The notes: a model not told the origin generated them from the sequence alone. 64,000 nt of DNA from Bradyrhizobium sp. SK17 (GCF_002831585.1 NZ_CP025113.1:62001-126000); one strand, 5' to 3'; shown: positions 27,840 to 37,311, counted from the stretch's first letter. A program made the numbers and translations.

Positions 27840-28931
27840 ATGAGTGAAAACCCCCGATATCGTGCGCTGTTTCTTGGCGCCGGGTCGCAGATGCATTGCG
27901 GCGTCGGGCAGTTCACGCGCCTGCTGCAGGAAACCATCGAGAAGATCGAGCCCGGCGCGACCACGGCGTTAACCCTGACGCAGACCGACGGCACGATCGG
28001 CGAGATCTGGCGCGCGGTCGGCAGTGCCCGCAGCGTGGTTTGCAACTTCCCGATCGTGGCCTGGAAGCGCGTCATCATCCGGCCGCTGCTCGCACTGCTG
28101 TTCGCCCGGCTGCGCCGCCGCAAGGTCGTCCTGATCCAGCACGAATGGGCCGGCCTCAACGGCATCCGCCGGCTGACCTATGTCCCCGCATTGTGGCTCG
28201 CCAACACCATCGTGATGTTCTCGCCGCTGGTCCGCCGCGAGCTCGACCGTGACCCGATCATGCGGCGCATGGTGCGGAAATGCGTGCTGGCGCCACTGCC
28301 CCCGAACATCGCCGCGCCCGCCGGCATCGAGGACTCGATGCTGCTGCGGCGGCTCGTCGGCGCCCGCGGCGATGGCCAGCTCATCATCGGTCATTTCGGC
28401 TCGATCTATCCGGGCAAGCAGCCCAACGGGCTGCTCGAGATCGGCGCGATCCTGAAACAGCGGGGCTTGCGGCCCCTGATCGTCTATGTGGGCTCCTTCA
28501 TCCGCGGCACCGACAATATCGAGCAGAAGTTCTATGCCCGCGTGGCCGAGTTGGGGTTGAAGGGCGACGTGATCGTCTCCGGCTACATCGCCTCCGATCA
28601 TGCGGTGTTCGGCCTGCTCGGCGAGGTCGACGTGTTCTGCTACTCGCTGGCGGAGGGCCTGACGGCGCGGCGCTCGAGCATCCTCGCCTGCGTGCAGTCG
28701 GGCCGGCCGCTGATCGTCACCGGGCCGGCCCTGCCGGACGAATTCGACCACCATCCGCGTTTCAGGGAATTGATCGACCGCGGCGCCATCCTGCTGGTGC
28801 CACGCGACGCCGACAGTGCCGTCTATGCCGACCGGATCGTCGCCGCACTGAAGCGGACGACCGTGCACCTGCCGTTTGATTTCGACGGTTGGTGGATCGA
28901 CGTCGCCAACGCGGTGCGCGCGCAGCTTTAG
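27840..28931 (+). CDS. Glycosyltransferase (GT4-like, GT-B fold)
   Basis: A protein of 363 residues with a GT-B architecture. The N-lobe begins ALFLGAGSQMHCGVGQFTRLL, the acceptor-side loop typical of GT4 enzymes. The C-lobe has IIGHFGSIYPGKQPNGLLEI, VSGYIASDHAVFGLLGEVDVFCY and the donor-site region DVFCYSLAEGLTARRSSILACVQSGRP. It would add a sugar to a lipid-linked or growing glycan at the cytoplasmic face. It is divergent from the JmjC-like gene and convergent with the O-antigen-ligase gene, overlapping it by 4 bases at the ends. Confidence 0.83.
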   Translation: MSENPRYRALFLGAGSQMHCGVGQFTRLLQETIEKIEPGATTALTLTQTDGTIGEIWRAVGSARSVVCNFPIVAWKRVIIRPLLALLFARLRRRKVVLIQHEWAGLNGIRRLTYVPALWLANTIVMFSPLVRRELDRDPIMRRMVRKCVLAPLPPNIAAPAGIEDSMLLRRLVGARGDGQLIIGHFGSIYPGKQPNGLLEIGAILKQRGLRPLIVYVGSFIRGTDNIEQKFYARVAELGLKGDVIVSGYIASDHAVFGLLGEVDVFCYSLAEGLTARRSSILACVQSGRPLIVTGPALPDEFDHHPRFRELIDRGAILLVPRDADSAVYADRIVAALKRTTVHLPFDFDGWWIDVANAVRAQL

Positions 28932-30250
28932 GGCGTTTCAGCCCGCATCCGGAACCGGGCGAGATAGTGCAGCCCGAACACCGCGATCAGAAACGTGACC
29001 CAGATCGTATCCGCGCGATCCAGGAAGAAGCTCTCCATCGACGACAGGTAGAGCCCGAACAGCCAGATGCGCAGGAACAGCATCGTCAACGGCGCGTCAT
29101 TGCCGCCGAGATCCGCGGCCTGGAAATCACGCAGCGGCTTGATGACGACAGCCGCGATCAGCAGCACGAGGCCGGGCAGCCCGGTGCCCAGCGCGGTGTC
29201 GAGATAGCCATTGTGGCTGTGCGAGGCATAGCCCGCCCACTCCTTGCCTTCCTGCAAGTTCTGGATCGCGCTGGTTCCCCAGAACGCCTCGAAGCCATAG
29301 CCGGTCCACAATCGCTGACGCAGCGATTCGACCGCGAAGGACCAGATGTCGGCGCGGCCAGTGAAGGAGGTGTCGAGCGGCATCTTGTCGGCGATCGCAG
29401 CGAGCGTGTCACTCATGACCGTGCCGACGCTGAACAGATTGAGCAGCACCAGCGGCGTCAGCAACAGCAGCGCGCGGCCCCAGAACGAGCGGATCACCGG
29501 CAGCAGCGAGGTCAGCAGCAGCACGGCGACGCACAGCACGATCGCGCTCTTGCCGGCGGTGAACAACAGGAACACCGCCGCCAGCGCCGTCACGGCGATA
29601 CCCGACAGCCAGCCGCCGGCGCGAACCAGATAGATGCCGAGAAAGATCAGCATCGTCATGACGGCGGCCGCGACGTTCTTGTGGCCGAACACGCCGCGCC
29701 AGGTGCCGGCAAGCGCCGGCTCCTGCGCATCGGTCGCCTGGTGGATCGACAGCTGCGGTGCCAGGAAGACGCCGAGATAGCAGGTCACCAGCAGGACCAG
29801 CGCGGCAATGCCGAACCAGCGCATCAATTCATCCTGCGACTTCGGCAACAGCAGCAGCGTCGCGGTCACCACGACCACGAACACCGTCAGTGCCAGGCGA
29901 CGCAGCGAGGTGGCCGGATCGGTCGACAGCACAACGGTGACGCAGATCCAGCCGGCGAACACCACAAAGGCCGGCGTCAGCAGCGACTTCAGCGCTGGCA
30001 TGTGGTCGCGCAAGGTCAGCACCAGCATCGCGACCATCAGCACGCCGAACAGTCCGTACAGGAATGCATCCTGACCGGTGACCACGTCGGCGACATAGAA
30101 ACCGCTCAAATCCGCGAACGGACGCAGCGATATCCAGACCAGCAGCAGGATGCCGATGAAGAGCGTGCCGCGGACGATGTCCATCACCGGCCGGCGCGAG
30201 ATGTCGGCGATCAGCGCCCGGCTCTCCGCGGTGATGGACGACGTGTTCAC
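28928..30250 (-). CDS. O-antigen ligase / Wzy-like polymerase
   Basis: Integral membrane protein of 440 residues with many hydrophobic helices and the conserved periplasmic loop GTWRGVFGHKNVAAAVM followed by WTGYGFEAFWG and ASHSHNGYLDTALGTGLPG, the signature of the Wzy_C/WaaL family. The conserved histidine of the HNGYLD motif is present. It would polymerise repeat units or ligate a glycan in the periplasm. It begins with GTG overlapping the glycosyltransferase stop (GTGA), so the two are translationally coupled. Confidence 0.88.
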   Translation of the reverse strand: MNTSSITAESRALIADISRRPVMDIVRGTLFIGILLLVWISLRPFADLSGFYVADVVTGQDAFLYGLFGVLMVAMLVLTLRDHMPALKSLLTPAFVVFAGWICVTVVLSTDPATSLRRLALTVFVVVVTATLLLLPKSQDELMRWFGIAALVLLVTCYLGVFLAPQLSIHQATDAQEPALAGTWRGVFGHKNVAAAVMTMLIFLGIYLVRAGGWLSGIAVTALAAVFLLFTAGKSAIVLCVAVLLLTSLLPVIRSFWGRALLLLTPLVLLNLFSVGTVMSDTLAAIADKMPLDTSFTGRADIWSFAVESLRQRLWTGYGFEAFWGTSAIQNLQEGKEWAGYASHSHNGYLDTALGTGLPGLVLLIAAVVIKPLRDFQAADLGGNDAPLTMLFLRIWLFGLYLSSMESFFLDRADTIWVTFLIAVFGLHYLARFRMRAETP

Positions 30251-31242
30251 GACGCGATCTTGGAGGCTGCGTAAGGCTGCGGCTCGATGCCGAGCACGGC
30301 AAGCGCGCTGCCCACCGCGACCACCATCGGATGCATCGCGATCACCGCCTGATGCTCGCGCAGCACGATGCGCGTAAACCGATACAGCGAGAACGGCACC
30401 AGACCGAACATCTTGGCCTTCACGATCGCCCGCGACCAGACCGTCTGCGCCGCCTTGCGCTCGATGTGATAGTTGATCGCCCCGATCCGCAAGCCGCGCC
30501 GCACGATCCAGCCCAGGCTGGTCCGGGTCGAGGGAACGGTCTCGCTGATATCGGCCTCCTTGGCCCAGAAGAAGCGGAAGCCGGCGCGGCGCGCCCGCGC
30601 GAAGAAATCATGGTCGCCGCCGCCGAGGAAGTTGAAACGCAGGTCGAAGGCGGGCTGTCCGAGCCGTTCGAACACCGCGCGCCGGATCAGGCAGTTGCCG
30701 CAACCATAGATCACCGGGACCGGGCCGCTGGCCAGATAGGCCGGCGCGAACGCCGGGTGACGCTCGAGATCGCCCTTCTGCTTGTCATCGAAGTTCGGCC
30801 ACACCGGGCCGCCGACGATATCAGCGCCCGAGGTCTCGGCGGCGTGCAGCATCCGCTCCAGCCAATCCGGCGAGGCGACTTCGTCGTCGTCGATCATCAG
30901 GAAATTCCGGGCGTTCGGGAATGTCCCGAGCGCAGTCTCGAATGCCGCATTGATAGCCTGGCAATTGCCCTGCCGGGGCTCGACGATGCAGATGCCGTTG
31001 AGACGGCCGGCATTGAGAAATTCGGCCGCGACCGGCGCGCTCTCGCATCGCGCGGCGTCGTTCTCGACCACGACGATCGCGAAGCTGCGCCCGGTGCGCT
31101 GCGCCGCCACGGATTCCAGGGTCAATCGCAGGTGCCGCGGGCGGCGAAAGCTCGGAATGCAGATCACGGTCTCGACGGTGCAGTCGAGCGCGGGTGAGGT
31201 CGTCACCCAGGCGCGGTCGCTCACTGCAAGCTCGGTCGACAT
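30247..31242 (-). CDS. Glycosyltransferase family 2
   Basis: GT-A type enzyme of 331 residues. VICIPSFRRPRHLRLTLESV opens the nucleotide-binding fold; the metal-binding DDD is in FLMIDDDEVASPDWLE; GCGNCLIRRAVFE and FNFLGGGDHDFFARARRAG are the acceptor-side motifs with the catalytic GGGDHD. Two weak hydrophobic segments near the C-terminus may attach it to the membrane. The start at 31242 is set by ccaggagg seven bases upstream. Operon with the ligase/polymerase downstream. Confidence 0.9.
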   Translation of the reverse strand: MSTELAVSDRAWVTTSPALDCTVETVICIPSFRRPRHLRLTLESVAAQRTGRSFAIVVVENDAARCESAPVAAEFLNAGRLNGICIVEPRQGNCQAINAAFETALGTFPNARNFLMIDDDEVASPDWLERMLHAAETSGADIVGGPVWPNFDDKQKGDLERHPAFAPAYLASGPVPVIYGCGNCLIRRAVFERLGQPAFDLRFNFLGGGDHDFFARARRAGFRFFWAKEADISETVPSTRTSLGWIVRRGLRIGAINYHIERKAAQTVWSRAIVKAKMFGLVPFSLYRFTRIVLREHQAVIAMHPMVVAVGSALAVLGIEPQPYAASKIAS

Positions 31243-31640
31243 GTCGATGCCCTCCTGGCAATCGCGACCCGCAAACCGCATCATCCCGGCACAGGTCAGA
31301 ATGGGACAAGATCGTCCCGGACTGGCCGAGCACCACGGCAATACGGACGCGGATCGAACGTTACGGCGACCTCATGGCAAAATCCGCTCCAGCAGCCGCA
31401 TGCATCGGCGCAACTTCGTCGCAAGGTTAATTAGAAGTCTAACGACGCGGTTTGTCGTCCTGGATGGGCCTATCAGCGCCATAGAGCCCCATCAGCATCA
31501 TGCCCCTTAACGGCTCCTTAGGGTTAAGAAGCACGCTAGGAGCGGCGCTACGCGCAGCCAGGGCGCGGCTGGCATCCGAATTGCTGAGTTGCTGGCGGAT
31601 CAACACGTTCTTCCCAAAAGCACAACAGCTGGGGTTCACC
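31243..31640. other. Divergent intergenic region of the polysaccharide cluster with CtrA-like box
   Basis: 398 bases between the GT2 and radical SAM starts. It contains TTAA (31507-31510) and TTAG (31518-31521) seven bases apart, close to the CtrA consensus TTAA-N7-TTAA, with another TTAA at 31524. The stretch 31500-31640 is open in the radical SAM frame from an ATG at 31500, so the true start of that gene may be farther upstream than I chose. Confidence 0.4.
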
Positions 31641-32729
31641 TTGAAAGCGCTCGACCTCGTCTCGCTCGGCACCAAGCACGTCCGCAACGCTCTCTCGGAA
31701 GAACTGTATCTGCGCACCGGACGCGACGTCACGCGACCAGCCGCGATCTTCGCCGAGGTGGTCGAGCGCTGCAATTACAAATGCCGCTATTGCGACTACT
31801 GGCGTCGCCCGAACTATCGCGACGAGATGACGATCGACGAATGGCAGCGCGCGCTCGCCAGCCTGAAGGAATTCATCGGCGCCTATCACGTCGAGTTCGC
31901 CGGCGGCGAGCCCTACATCAAGAAGGGCTTTCTCGACCTGCTGCGGTTCTGCCGCGACAATGACATTCACTGGGGCGTCACCACCAATGGCGGCGCCTAT
32001 CTCAACAAGAAGATCGTGGCGCAGACCGTCGAGGCGCGTCCGTTCAACATCAACATCTCGATCGACTCCACCGATCCGACCATCCACAATTACTCGCGCG
32101 GCGTCGAGAATTCCCTGAGCGAGATCGTGCAGGGCATCCGCAACGTCGCCGAGCAGCGCCGCGCCGCCGGCCTGGACTTTCCGATCATCATCAAACCTGT
32201 CGTGCACAAGCTCAATTTCCGCCGGCTGCCGGAGATGGTCGACTGGATCCAGCAGATCGGCGCCACCGCGCTGAGCTTCCAGCCGGTCGAGCAAGGCACG
32301 CAGGAAGTCGAGGACGAGCTGTGGATCGGCGAGAGCGAGATCGACGACCTCGTCAAGGTCCGCGACGAGCTGCTGCGCCTGAAGCGCGAGGGTGCGCCGA
32401 TCCTCAATGGCGAAGCCGTGCTGCGGGCCTGGCCCAACCATTTCCGCCGCGAGAAGGCGCCGAAAGAAGTGATGCCCTGCCGCGTCGGCATGCGAAACTA
32501 CTTCATCCGCTCCGACGGCCGGCTCGAAGTGTGCTGGTTCTTCAGGCCGATCGGCAATGTCCGTACCCAGACCGCACGCGAGATCTGGTACAGCGAAGAG
32601 GCCCAGGCCCGCCGCAAGGAGACCGTCGCCTGCGACAAGCTGTGCCTGTTCACCTGCCTCGCCCAGCGTACGCTTCAGGACAAGCTGAAGATGGGGCTGA
32701 CGCTGCTGACCAACACCAAGGCCGCCTGA
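31641..32729 (+). CDS. Radical SAM protein with SPASM-like C-terminal cluster domain
   Basis: Radical SAM enzyme of 362 residues. The 4Fe-4S site that cleaves SAM is CNYKCRYCDYW near residue 45, followed by EFAGGEPYIKKG (SAM-binding) and VTTNGGAYLN. The C-terminal part has five further cysteines (MPC, EVC, ACDK, KLC, FTC) arranged like a shortened SPASM/twitch domain for auxiliary Fe-S clusters. Relatives modify peptides or sugars. The TTG start at 31641 has gggg six bases upstream; an ATG at 31500 would add 47 residues. Its lone position inside a polysaccharide cluster is unusual; the substrate is unknown. Confidence 0.85.
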   Translation: MKALDLVSLGTKHVRNALSEELYLRTGRDVTRPAAIFAEVVERCNYKCRYCDYWRRPNYRDEMTIDEWQRALASLKEFIGAYHVEFAGGEPYIKKGFLDLLRFCRDNDIHWGVTTNGGAYLNKKIVAQTVEARPFNINISIDSTDPTIHNYSRGVENSLSEIVQGIRNVAEQRRAAGLDFPIIIKPVVHKLNFRRLPEMVDWIQQIGATALSFQPVEQGTQEVEDELWIGESEIDDLVKVRDELLRLKREGAPILNGEAVLRAWPNHFRREKAPKEVMPCRVGMRNYFIRSDGRLEVCWFFRPIGNVRTQTAREIWYSEEAQARRKETVACDKLCLFTCLAQRTLQDKLKMGLTLLTNTKAA

Positions 32730-32741
32730 CGCAACAGCTGG

Positions 32742-33710
32742 TCAGCCGGCAAACAGCTTCCGGAACAGACGCCCTGCTTCCGGAAACTGCCCGTTGTCGA
32801 TCTGCGTCGGCCACAGACCATCGACATCGAAATAGGCCGCATAGGCGATCGCGGCCTGATTGGCGGCGAACCAATCGTGCATCCGCTGCACGAAAACGAC
32901 ATTGTCGCCGGACTGGCCGACGCCCCATTCGGGATAGCTCATCAGCTTGCGATGGCTTCGTGCGAAGGCGCGCTGCCATTCCAGTCCGAACGGCGCCTTG
33001 AGACAGGACTTGGTCCAGCGTTCCGCGGCGCTGTCGTCCGATTTGAAATCATAGACGTCGAGACCGATGTAATCGACGACGTCATCGCCGGGATAGGCGG
33101 CGTCCGCCGGCATATCCTGCGGGCCCCAGCCGGGGCACCAGTCGAACTTGAAGCCCGCCGAATGACGCCGGAAGATTCCGACCACACGGCGGAACGCCTT
33201 GATGTAGTCGTCCTCGTGGCCCTTGGCGAACCAGCCCATGTTGGAGATGTTCATCTCCCAGCCAAGGCGGATAACCGCCTTGGGGTGTGCTGCCGCGATC
33301 GCGCGCGCAGCGGCCTCGAACTCGGCGTCGTGCGCACCGCTTGCGACGTCGGCAAGCGGCGTGCCGGTGATGGTGAGCGGCACCGACCAGACCACATTGC
33401 GCGCCGGGTTGAGCTTCTTCCAAAGCCCCGGCACCCAATCCAGCCGGTGAAAATCCTCCCAGCCGGTCTGGCCGTAGAAGTCGACGCCGAGCACCGACGA
33501 ACGCGGCCGGTCGAGCCACTTCTCCCAGCCCTGCAACACATGCTCGCGACCGGTCTCGCCCCAATTGACGAAGGCGCCAGCGAACCGTGCCGAATTCGCA
33601 CCGAGCCGCGACCGCGCCGACGGCACGGCTTGCGCGATCGACGGCCCGCTCAGCGCGACCACGGCGAACGCGAGGGCGCCACGCCGCGTGATTTGGCGGT
33701 CAGTTGCCAT
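32742..33710 (-). CDS. Exported glycoside hydrolase, GH26-like
   Basis: A protein of 322 residues with a Tat-type leader (RQITRRGALAFAVVALSG). The fold resembles GH26 beta-mannanases: GAFVNWGETGREH at the start, the acid/base glutamate in IRLGWEMNISNMGW, and a candidate nucleophile glutamate in MSYPEWGVGQSGD. DYIGLDVYDF is also typical. It would cut a beta-linked glycan in the periplasm or outside the cell. In this setting it may trim the polysaccharide made by neighbours. It is convergent with the radical SAM gene with only 12 bases between stops. Confidence 0.83.
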   Translation of the reverse strand: MATDRQITRRGALAFAVVALSGPSIAQAVPSARSRLGANSARFAGAFVNWGETGREHVLQGWEKWLDRPRSSVLGVDFYGQTGWEDFHRLDWVPGLWKKLNPARNVVWSVPLTITGTPLADVASGAHDAEFEAAARAIAAAHPKAVIRLGWEMNISNMGWFAKGHEDDYIKAFRRVVGIFRRHSAGFKFDWCPGWGPQDMPADAAYPGDDVVDYIGLDVYDFKSDDSAAERWTKSCLKAPFGLEWQRAFARSHRKLMSYPEWGVGQSGDNVVFVQRMHDWFAANQAAIAYAAYFDVDGLWPTQIDNGQFPEAGRLFRKLFAG

Positions 33711-34128
33711 GACGCACTTCTGCCGAGACGTTCGCAGCGCGCGTACCAAAAGCGCACAGCGCAGACAGCCTGGCTGTCTCGAAATGGACTGATGGTCCGA
33801 TCCGAGGTCCGGCCGCACCGCCTACCCGCCAGGAATCCCGCCAAACCCTCATCTATGCTCACCTGCGCCAACCGTGTCGGCCATCATGGCATGACCACTG
33901 CAATATCTGGGCAACGGCGCGATCCAGCGTCAAAATCGCGCAGCCGCGTGATGGCTTCTGATCCGTTAACCGCGGCGGCGCGCAGGCATTTACCAATGAT
34001 TAACCATCAGCGCCGTCGATAGGGTCATCAAAATACTCCGGCACCGATCTTGCTGAACTGGGGTTCAGGACAAGTCTGGCGGCCACGATGTTCCGCCCTG
34101 AAACGGTGTCGCCGGAGAGAGTTACGAG
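33711..34128. other. Divergent intergenic region between GH26 and DUF6492 genes
   Basis: 418 bases. It contains a 17-base perfect palindrome, agacagcc-t-ggctgtct (33763-33779), about 53 bases upstream of the GH26 ATG, and a smaller one, ctgaac-tggg-gttcag (34053-34068), upstream of the rightward gene. AT-rich gttaac and attaacc motifs lie at about 33965-34005. No gene seen. Confidence 0.45.
33763..33779. promoter_or_regulatory. 17-bp perfect palindrome, candidate operator
   Basis: Arms of 8 bases (agacagcc / ggctgtct) with a single central T. Its distance from the GH26 start and its symmetry fit a dimeric repressor or activator site. No regulator gene is adjacent. Confidence 0.45.
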
Positions 34129-35055
34129 ATGACCCCTGTCGCGTTGCTGACCCCGACCTACGGGCGCGATCTGGAAATCTGCACGCTGCTCTGCGAAAGC
34201 GTGGATCGCCACGTCACGTCGTTCTCCAAGCATTATCTGCTGGTCCCGGATTGCGATCTGTCGCTGTTCGCGCCGCTGGCAAGCGATCGCCGCATCATCA
34301 TTCCGGCCTCTTCCTTCCTGCCTGACTGGCTGCGGCCGCTGCCGCGCATGATCCAGCGCAAGCGCCGCCAGTTCTGGTGGTCGCTGCGGGCCAAGCCGGT
34401 GAACGGCTGGCACGTGCAGCAGATCCTGAAGATCGCAGCGACCATCGCGCTGCCTTATGAGCGGTTCTGCATCCTGGATTCCGACATCGTGTTCTTTCGC
34501 GATTTCGATCTCGCGCGCTTCCAGCAGCCGAACGCGATCCCGCTGCTGCGGATCGCCGACGCCGTGACCGCCGACCAGCCGCGGCATTCGCGCTGGCTCG
34601 AGACCAGCCACCAGTTGATCGGCCTGCCGACCCCGCCGTTTCCGGCGCCGGACTTCATCGGACACATCATCTTCTGGGACAAAGAGACCACCCGTGCGCT
34701 TGCCGAGCGCATCGAGGCGGTCACCGGAATGAGCTGGATCGAGGCGTTGTGCCGGACCCGCGAGTTCTCCGAATATCTGCTGTACGGCTTCTTCGTCGAG
34801 AACGACGCGCCCGCCGCGCAGCACCACAGCATCGTGCCCAAGGCGCAATGCATCAGCTATTGGGATGACCCGACACTGAGCAAGGACGAGCTCACCCGGC
34901 TGCTGCTGCGCGCCGACACGGATGACGTCGCGTTCTCCATCGCATCCTTCTCGGGCACGCCGGTCGCGACCATTCGCGAGGTCGTGGCCGAGAGCGGCAC
35001 GATCCTGACATCATCGGCGGTCACCCGGCCGGCGGAGTTCGCCGCATCATGCTGA
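34129..35055 (+). CDS. DUF6492 protein, glycosyltransferase-like
   Basis: A protein of 308 residues. VALLTPTYGRDLEICTLLCESVDRH opens like a GT-A enzyme, and FCILDSDIVFFRDFDL contains a DxD-type metal motif; HVQQILKIAATIAL and GHIIFWDKETTRAL are typical of DUF6492 proteins, which sit in polysaccharide clusters and are thought to be glycosyltransferases. No activity has been shown as far as I know. It overlaps the flippase gene by 7 bases, placing it at the head of a rightward operon with flippase, methyltransferase and deacetylase. Confidence 0.78.
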   Translation: MTPVALLTPTYGRDLEICTLLCESVDRHVTSFSKHYLLVPDCDLSLFAPLASDRRIIIPASSFLPDWLRPLPRMIQRKRRQFWWSLRAKPVNGWHVQQILKIAATIALPYERFCILDSDIVFFRDFDLARFQQPNAIPLLRIADAVTADQPRHSRWLETSHQLIGLPTPPFPAPDFIGHIIFWDKETTRALAERIEAVTGMSWIEALCRTREFSEYLLYGFFVENDAPAAQHHSIVPKAQCISYWDDPTLSKDELTRLLLRADTDDVAFSIASFSGTPVATIREVVAESGTILTSSAVTRPAEFAASC

Positions 35056-36491
35056 TCGGACAGGCCAGCATCAACCTGACCGCCAACGTGCTCTCGGCGC
35101 TGCTTGGGCTGTTCAGCGTATTCGTCTTCACGCGGCTGTTCGCGCCGCATGATTACGGCATCTATCTGCTCGGCACCGGCTTCGCCTCGGTCATCTCGGT
35201 GTTCCTCGTTGGCTGGTTCCGTAACCTGATCCTGAGCGGCCATGCCCGCGACGATGGCACCGACATCCGCGGCCTGGTGGCGTCGGGCTATCTGATCTGC
35301 TGCCTCACCGCGCCGATCACCTGGCTGCTGGCCCGGTTGGTCGGCCTCGATGCCACCGCGGCGTTCGCCGCCGTCGCGCTTTCGATCGCGATCGGCCTGT
35401 TCGAGCTGACGCAGGATCTACTGCGCGCGCGGCTGAAGGCGCTCTCGGTCATGAGGGCAACGCTGGTTCGCGCCGGCGCCCTGCTCGCCCTTGGCGTCGT
35501 CGTTGCGCTGATCGGCCCGACCGGCTTCGTGCTGTTGCTCGCCGCGGCTTCGGCCTACCTCGTCGCCGTGCTGGTGCAGGCACGCAGCGCCTGGCGAGGC
35601 ACCATCATCAGCTTCGACCGCGCCGGCTTGCGATCGCTCGCCCGCACCGGTCTGCCGCTGACCTTGTCGCTGACGCTGCTCGCGATCTCGAGCGTGACCG
35701 ACCGTTTCATGATCGCCAACCTGATCGGCGCCGCCGACGCCGGCAAATATGTCGCGGCGCTCGACCTGGTGCGCCAGACCCTGATGATGCCGGCGATGAG
35801 CATGGCCGCGGCCTTCTTCCCGATGGCCGTGCAGATTCAGGCCCGGCAGGGCGACGCCGCGGTCAGGACCCATCTCGCCGATTGCCTCGAACTGCTTGCC
35901 GGCGTCACGCTGCCGGCCTGTCTCGGCTTCGCCGTGATCGCCCCGCATGTCGCCAACGTCATCCTTGGCCCCGACTTCCGCGCGCTGGCCGGCGAGATCA
36001 TGCCGGTCATCGCGCTCGCCGTGCTGTTCCAGGTGCTGACGCAGCAATATCTGCATGCGAGCTTCCTGCTGTCCGGCCGCAACTCGTTCTACCTGATCAA
36101 CACCGCCTCGATCATCGCGGCCAACGTGATCCTGTCCTACGCGCTGGTCAAACTCCATGGCACGGTCGGCGCAGCCTGGGCGCGCCTCGGCGCCGACGTC
36201 GCCGGTTTCGCCTGCGCGCTGCTGCTGACCCGGTTGGCCTATCCGATTCCGATCCCGCTCGGCCGCCTCGCGCTGATCGTCATCGCCGCGCTCGCGATGG
36301 CGCTCACCGTGGGGGCGCTGGACCGCGCCCTGCACCTCGCCGATCTGCCCGCCAGCATCGTGCTGGTCGGTGCGGGGTTCGCGGTCTACGCCGCGCTCTG
36401 CTGGCTGTTCGACATCGCGCGCCTGCGCGGCCGACTCAAGCAAGGCCTCATCATGTTCCGCACCAAACTCGCAAACAGCAACGTTGGATAA
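35049..36491 (+). CDS. Polysaccharide flippase (Wzx/MVF-like)
   Basis: Membrane protein of 480 residues with about a dozen or more hydrophobic segments, the Polysacc_synt family. The start ASINLTANVLSALLGLFSVFVFTRLFAPHDYGIYLLG is the standard Wzx opening, and FLIGAADAGKYVAALDLVRQTLMMP and FLLSGRNSFYLINTASIIAANVILSYALV follow the family pattern. It would flip lipid-linked repeat units across the inner membrane. Coupled to the DUF6492 gene (7-base overlap) and followed 4 bases later by the methyltransferase. Confidence 0.9.
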   Translation: MLIGQASINLTANVLSALLGLFSVFVFTRLFAPHDYGIYLLGTGFASVISVFLVGWFRNLILSGHARDDGTDIRGLVASGYLICCLTAPITWLLARLVGLDATAAFAAVALSIAIGLFELTQDLLRARLKALSVMRATLVRAGALLALGVVVALIGPTGFVLLLAAASAYLVAVLVQARSAWRGTIISFDRAGLRSLARTGLPLTLSLTLLAISSVTDRFMIANLIGAADAGKYVAALDLVRQTLMMPAMSMAAAFFPMAVQIQARQGDAAVRTHLADCLELLAGVTLPACLGFAVIAPHVANVILGPDFRALAGEIMPVIALAVLFQVLTQQYLHASFLLSGRNSFYLINTASIIAANVILSYALVKLHGTVGAAWARLGADVAGFACALLLTRLAYPIPIPLGRLALIVIAALAMALTVGALDRALHLADLPASIVLVGAGFAVYAALCWLFDIARLRGRLKQGLIMFRTKLANSNVG

Positions 36492-36495
36492 GCCG

Positions 36496-37311
36496 ATGAC
36501 CGAATCCCTTGCGCTTGCCTCACGGAGTGATCCGACCGCCGAGTTGCCGGTGGCGGCGTCCGCGGTCGTCCATCCGGACTCGCTGCTCGAATTGCCGCCC
36601 GGCGAAGCCAAGCAGAGCCTGTTGACGGTTCACAGCATCCTCGAGGCCCGGCTGCCGGCTGGACCGCTTGCGATCTACGAGGCCGGCGGCGGCTCGACCA
36701 GCTACCTGCCGCTCGGCGTGCTGGACCGCGCCCATGTCACCGTCGTCGACAACGACCCCGACCAGATCCGGAACAACACCTACGCGCAGGAAGCGGTGCT
36801 CGGCGACATCCAGACCTATCGCTTCCCGACGCAGCGGTTCGACCTGATCATCTGCTACAATGTCATCGAGCACGTCCCCGACGTCGAAGCCACCTTGAGC
36901 GGCTTCTGCGAGGCGTTGAAACCAAACGGGCTGTTGCTGATCGGCGCGCCCAACCCGAAATCGCTGTCGGGCGTCGTCACCAAATACTCACCGCACTGGT
37001 TCCACGTCTGGTTCTATCGCCACATCCGCGGCAAGCCGAAAGCCGGACTGCCAGGCGAGGCACCGTTCCCGACCCATTTCCATCCAATGGTGACGCTCGC
37101 CAATCTGGAAGCGTTCGTGGCGCAGCGCGGGCTGCAAGTGATCTACCGGAAGACTTATGAGAGCCCGCGCTATCCTGAAATGCGCCGGCGCAAGCCGCTG
37201 CTCGCCGCGGCGGTCGACGTGCTGGCCCGAACGATGAATGCATTTCTGCCGGGCAAGATCGACGTCCGGCACGGCGACTATCATGTGATCTTGCGGAAGC
37301 TTGGCTCATGA
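36496..37311 (+). CDS. Class I SAM-dependent methyltransferase
   Basis: A protein of 271 residues with a Rossmann-type methyltransferase fold. Motif I is IYEAGGGSTSYLPLG, the acidic strand end VTVVDNDPDQI, and motif IV FDLIICYNVIEHVPD with ALKPNGLLLIGAPNPKS. It could methylate a sugar or a lipid-linked intermediate. The start at 36496 is 4 bases past the flippase stop, and its own stop overlaps the deacetylase start (ATGA). Confidence 0.88.
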   Translation: MTESLALASRSDPTAELPVAASAVVHPDSLLELPPGEAKQSLLTVHSILEARLPAGPLAIYEAGGGSTSYLPLGVLDRAHVTVVDNDPDQIRNNTYAQEAVLGDIQTYRFPTQRFDLIICYNVIEHVPDVEATLSGFCEALKPNGLLLIGAPNPKSLSGVVTKYSPHWFHVWFYRHIRGKPKAGLPGEAPFPTHFHPMVTLANLEAFVAQRGLQVIYRKTYESPRYPEMRRRKPLLAAAVDVLARTMNAFLPGKIDVRHGDYHVILRKLGS

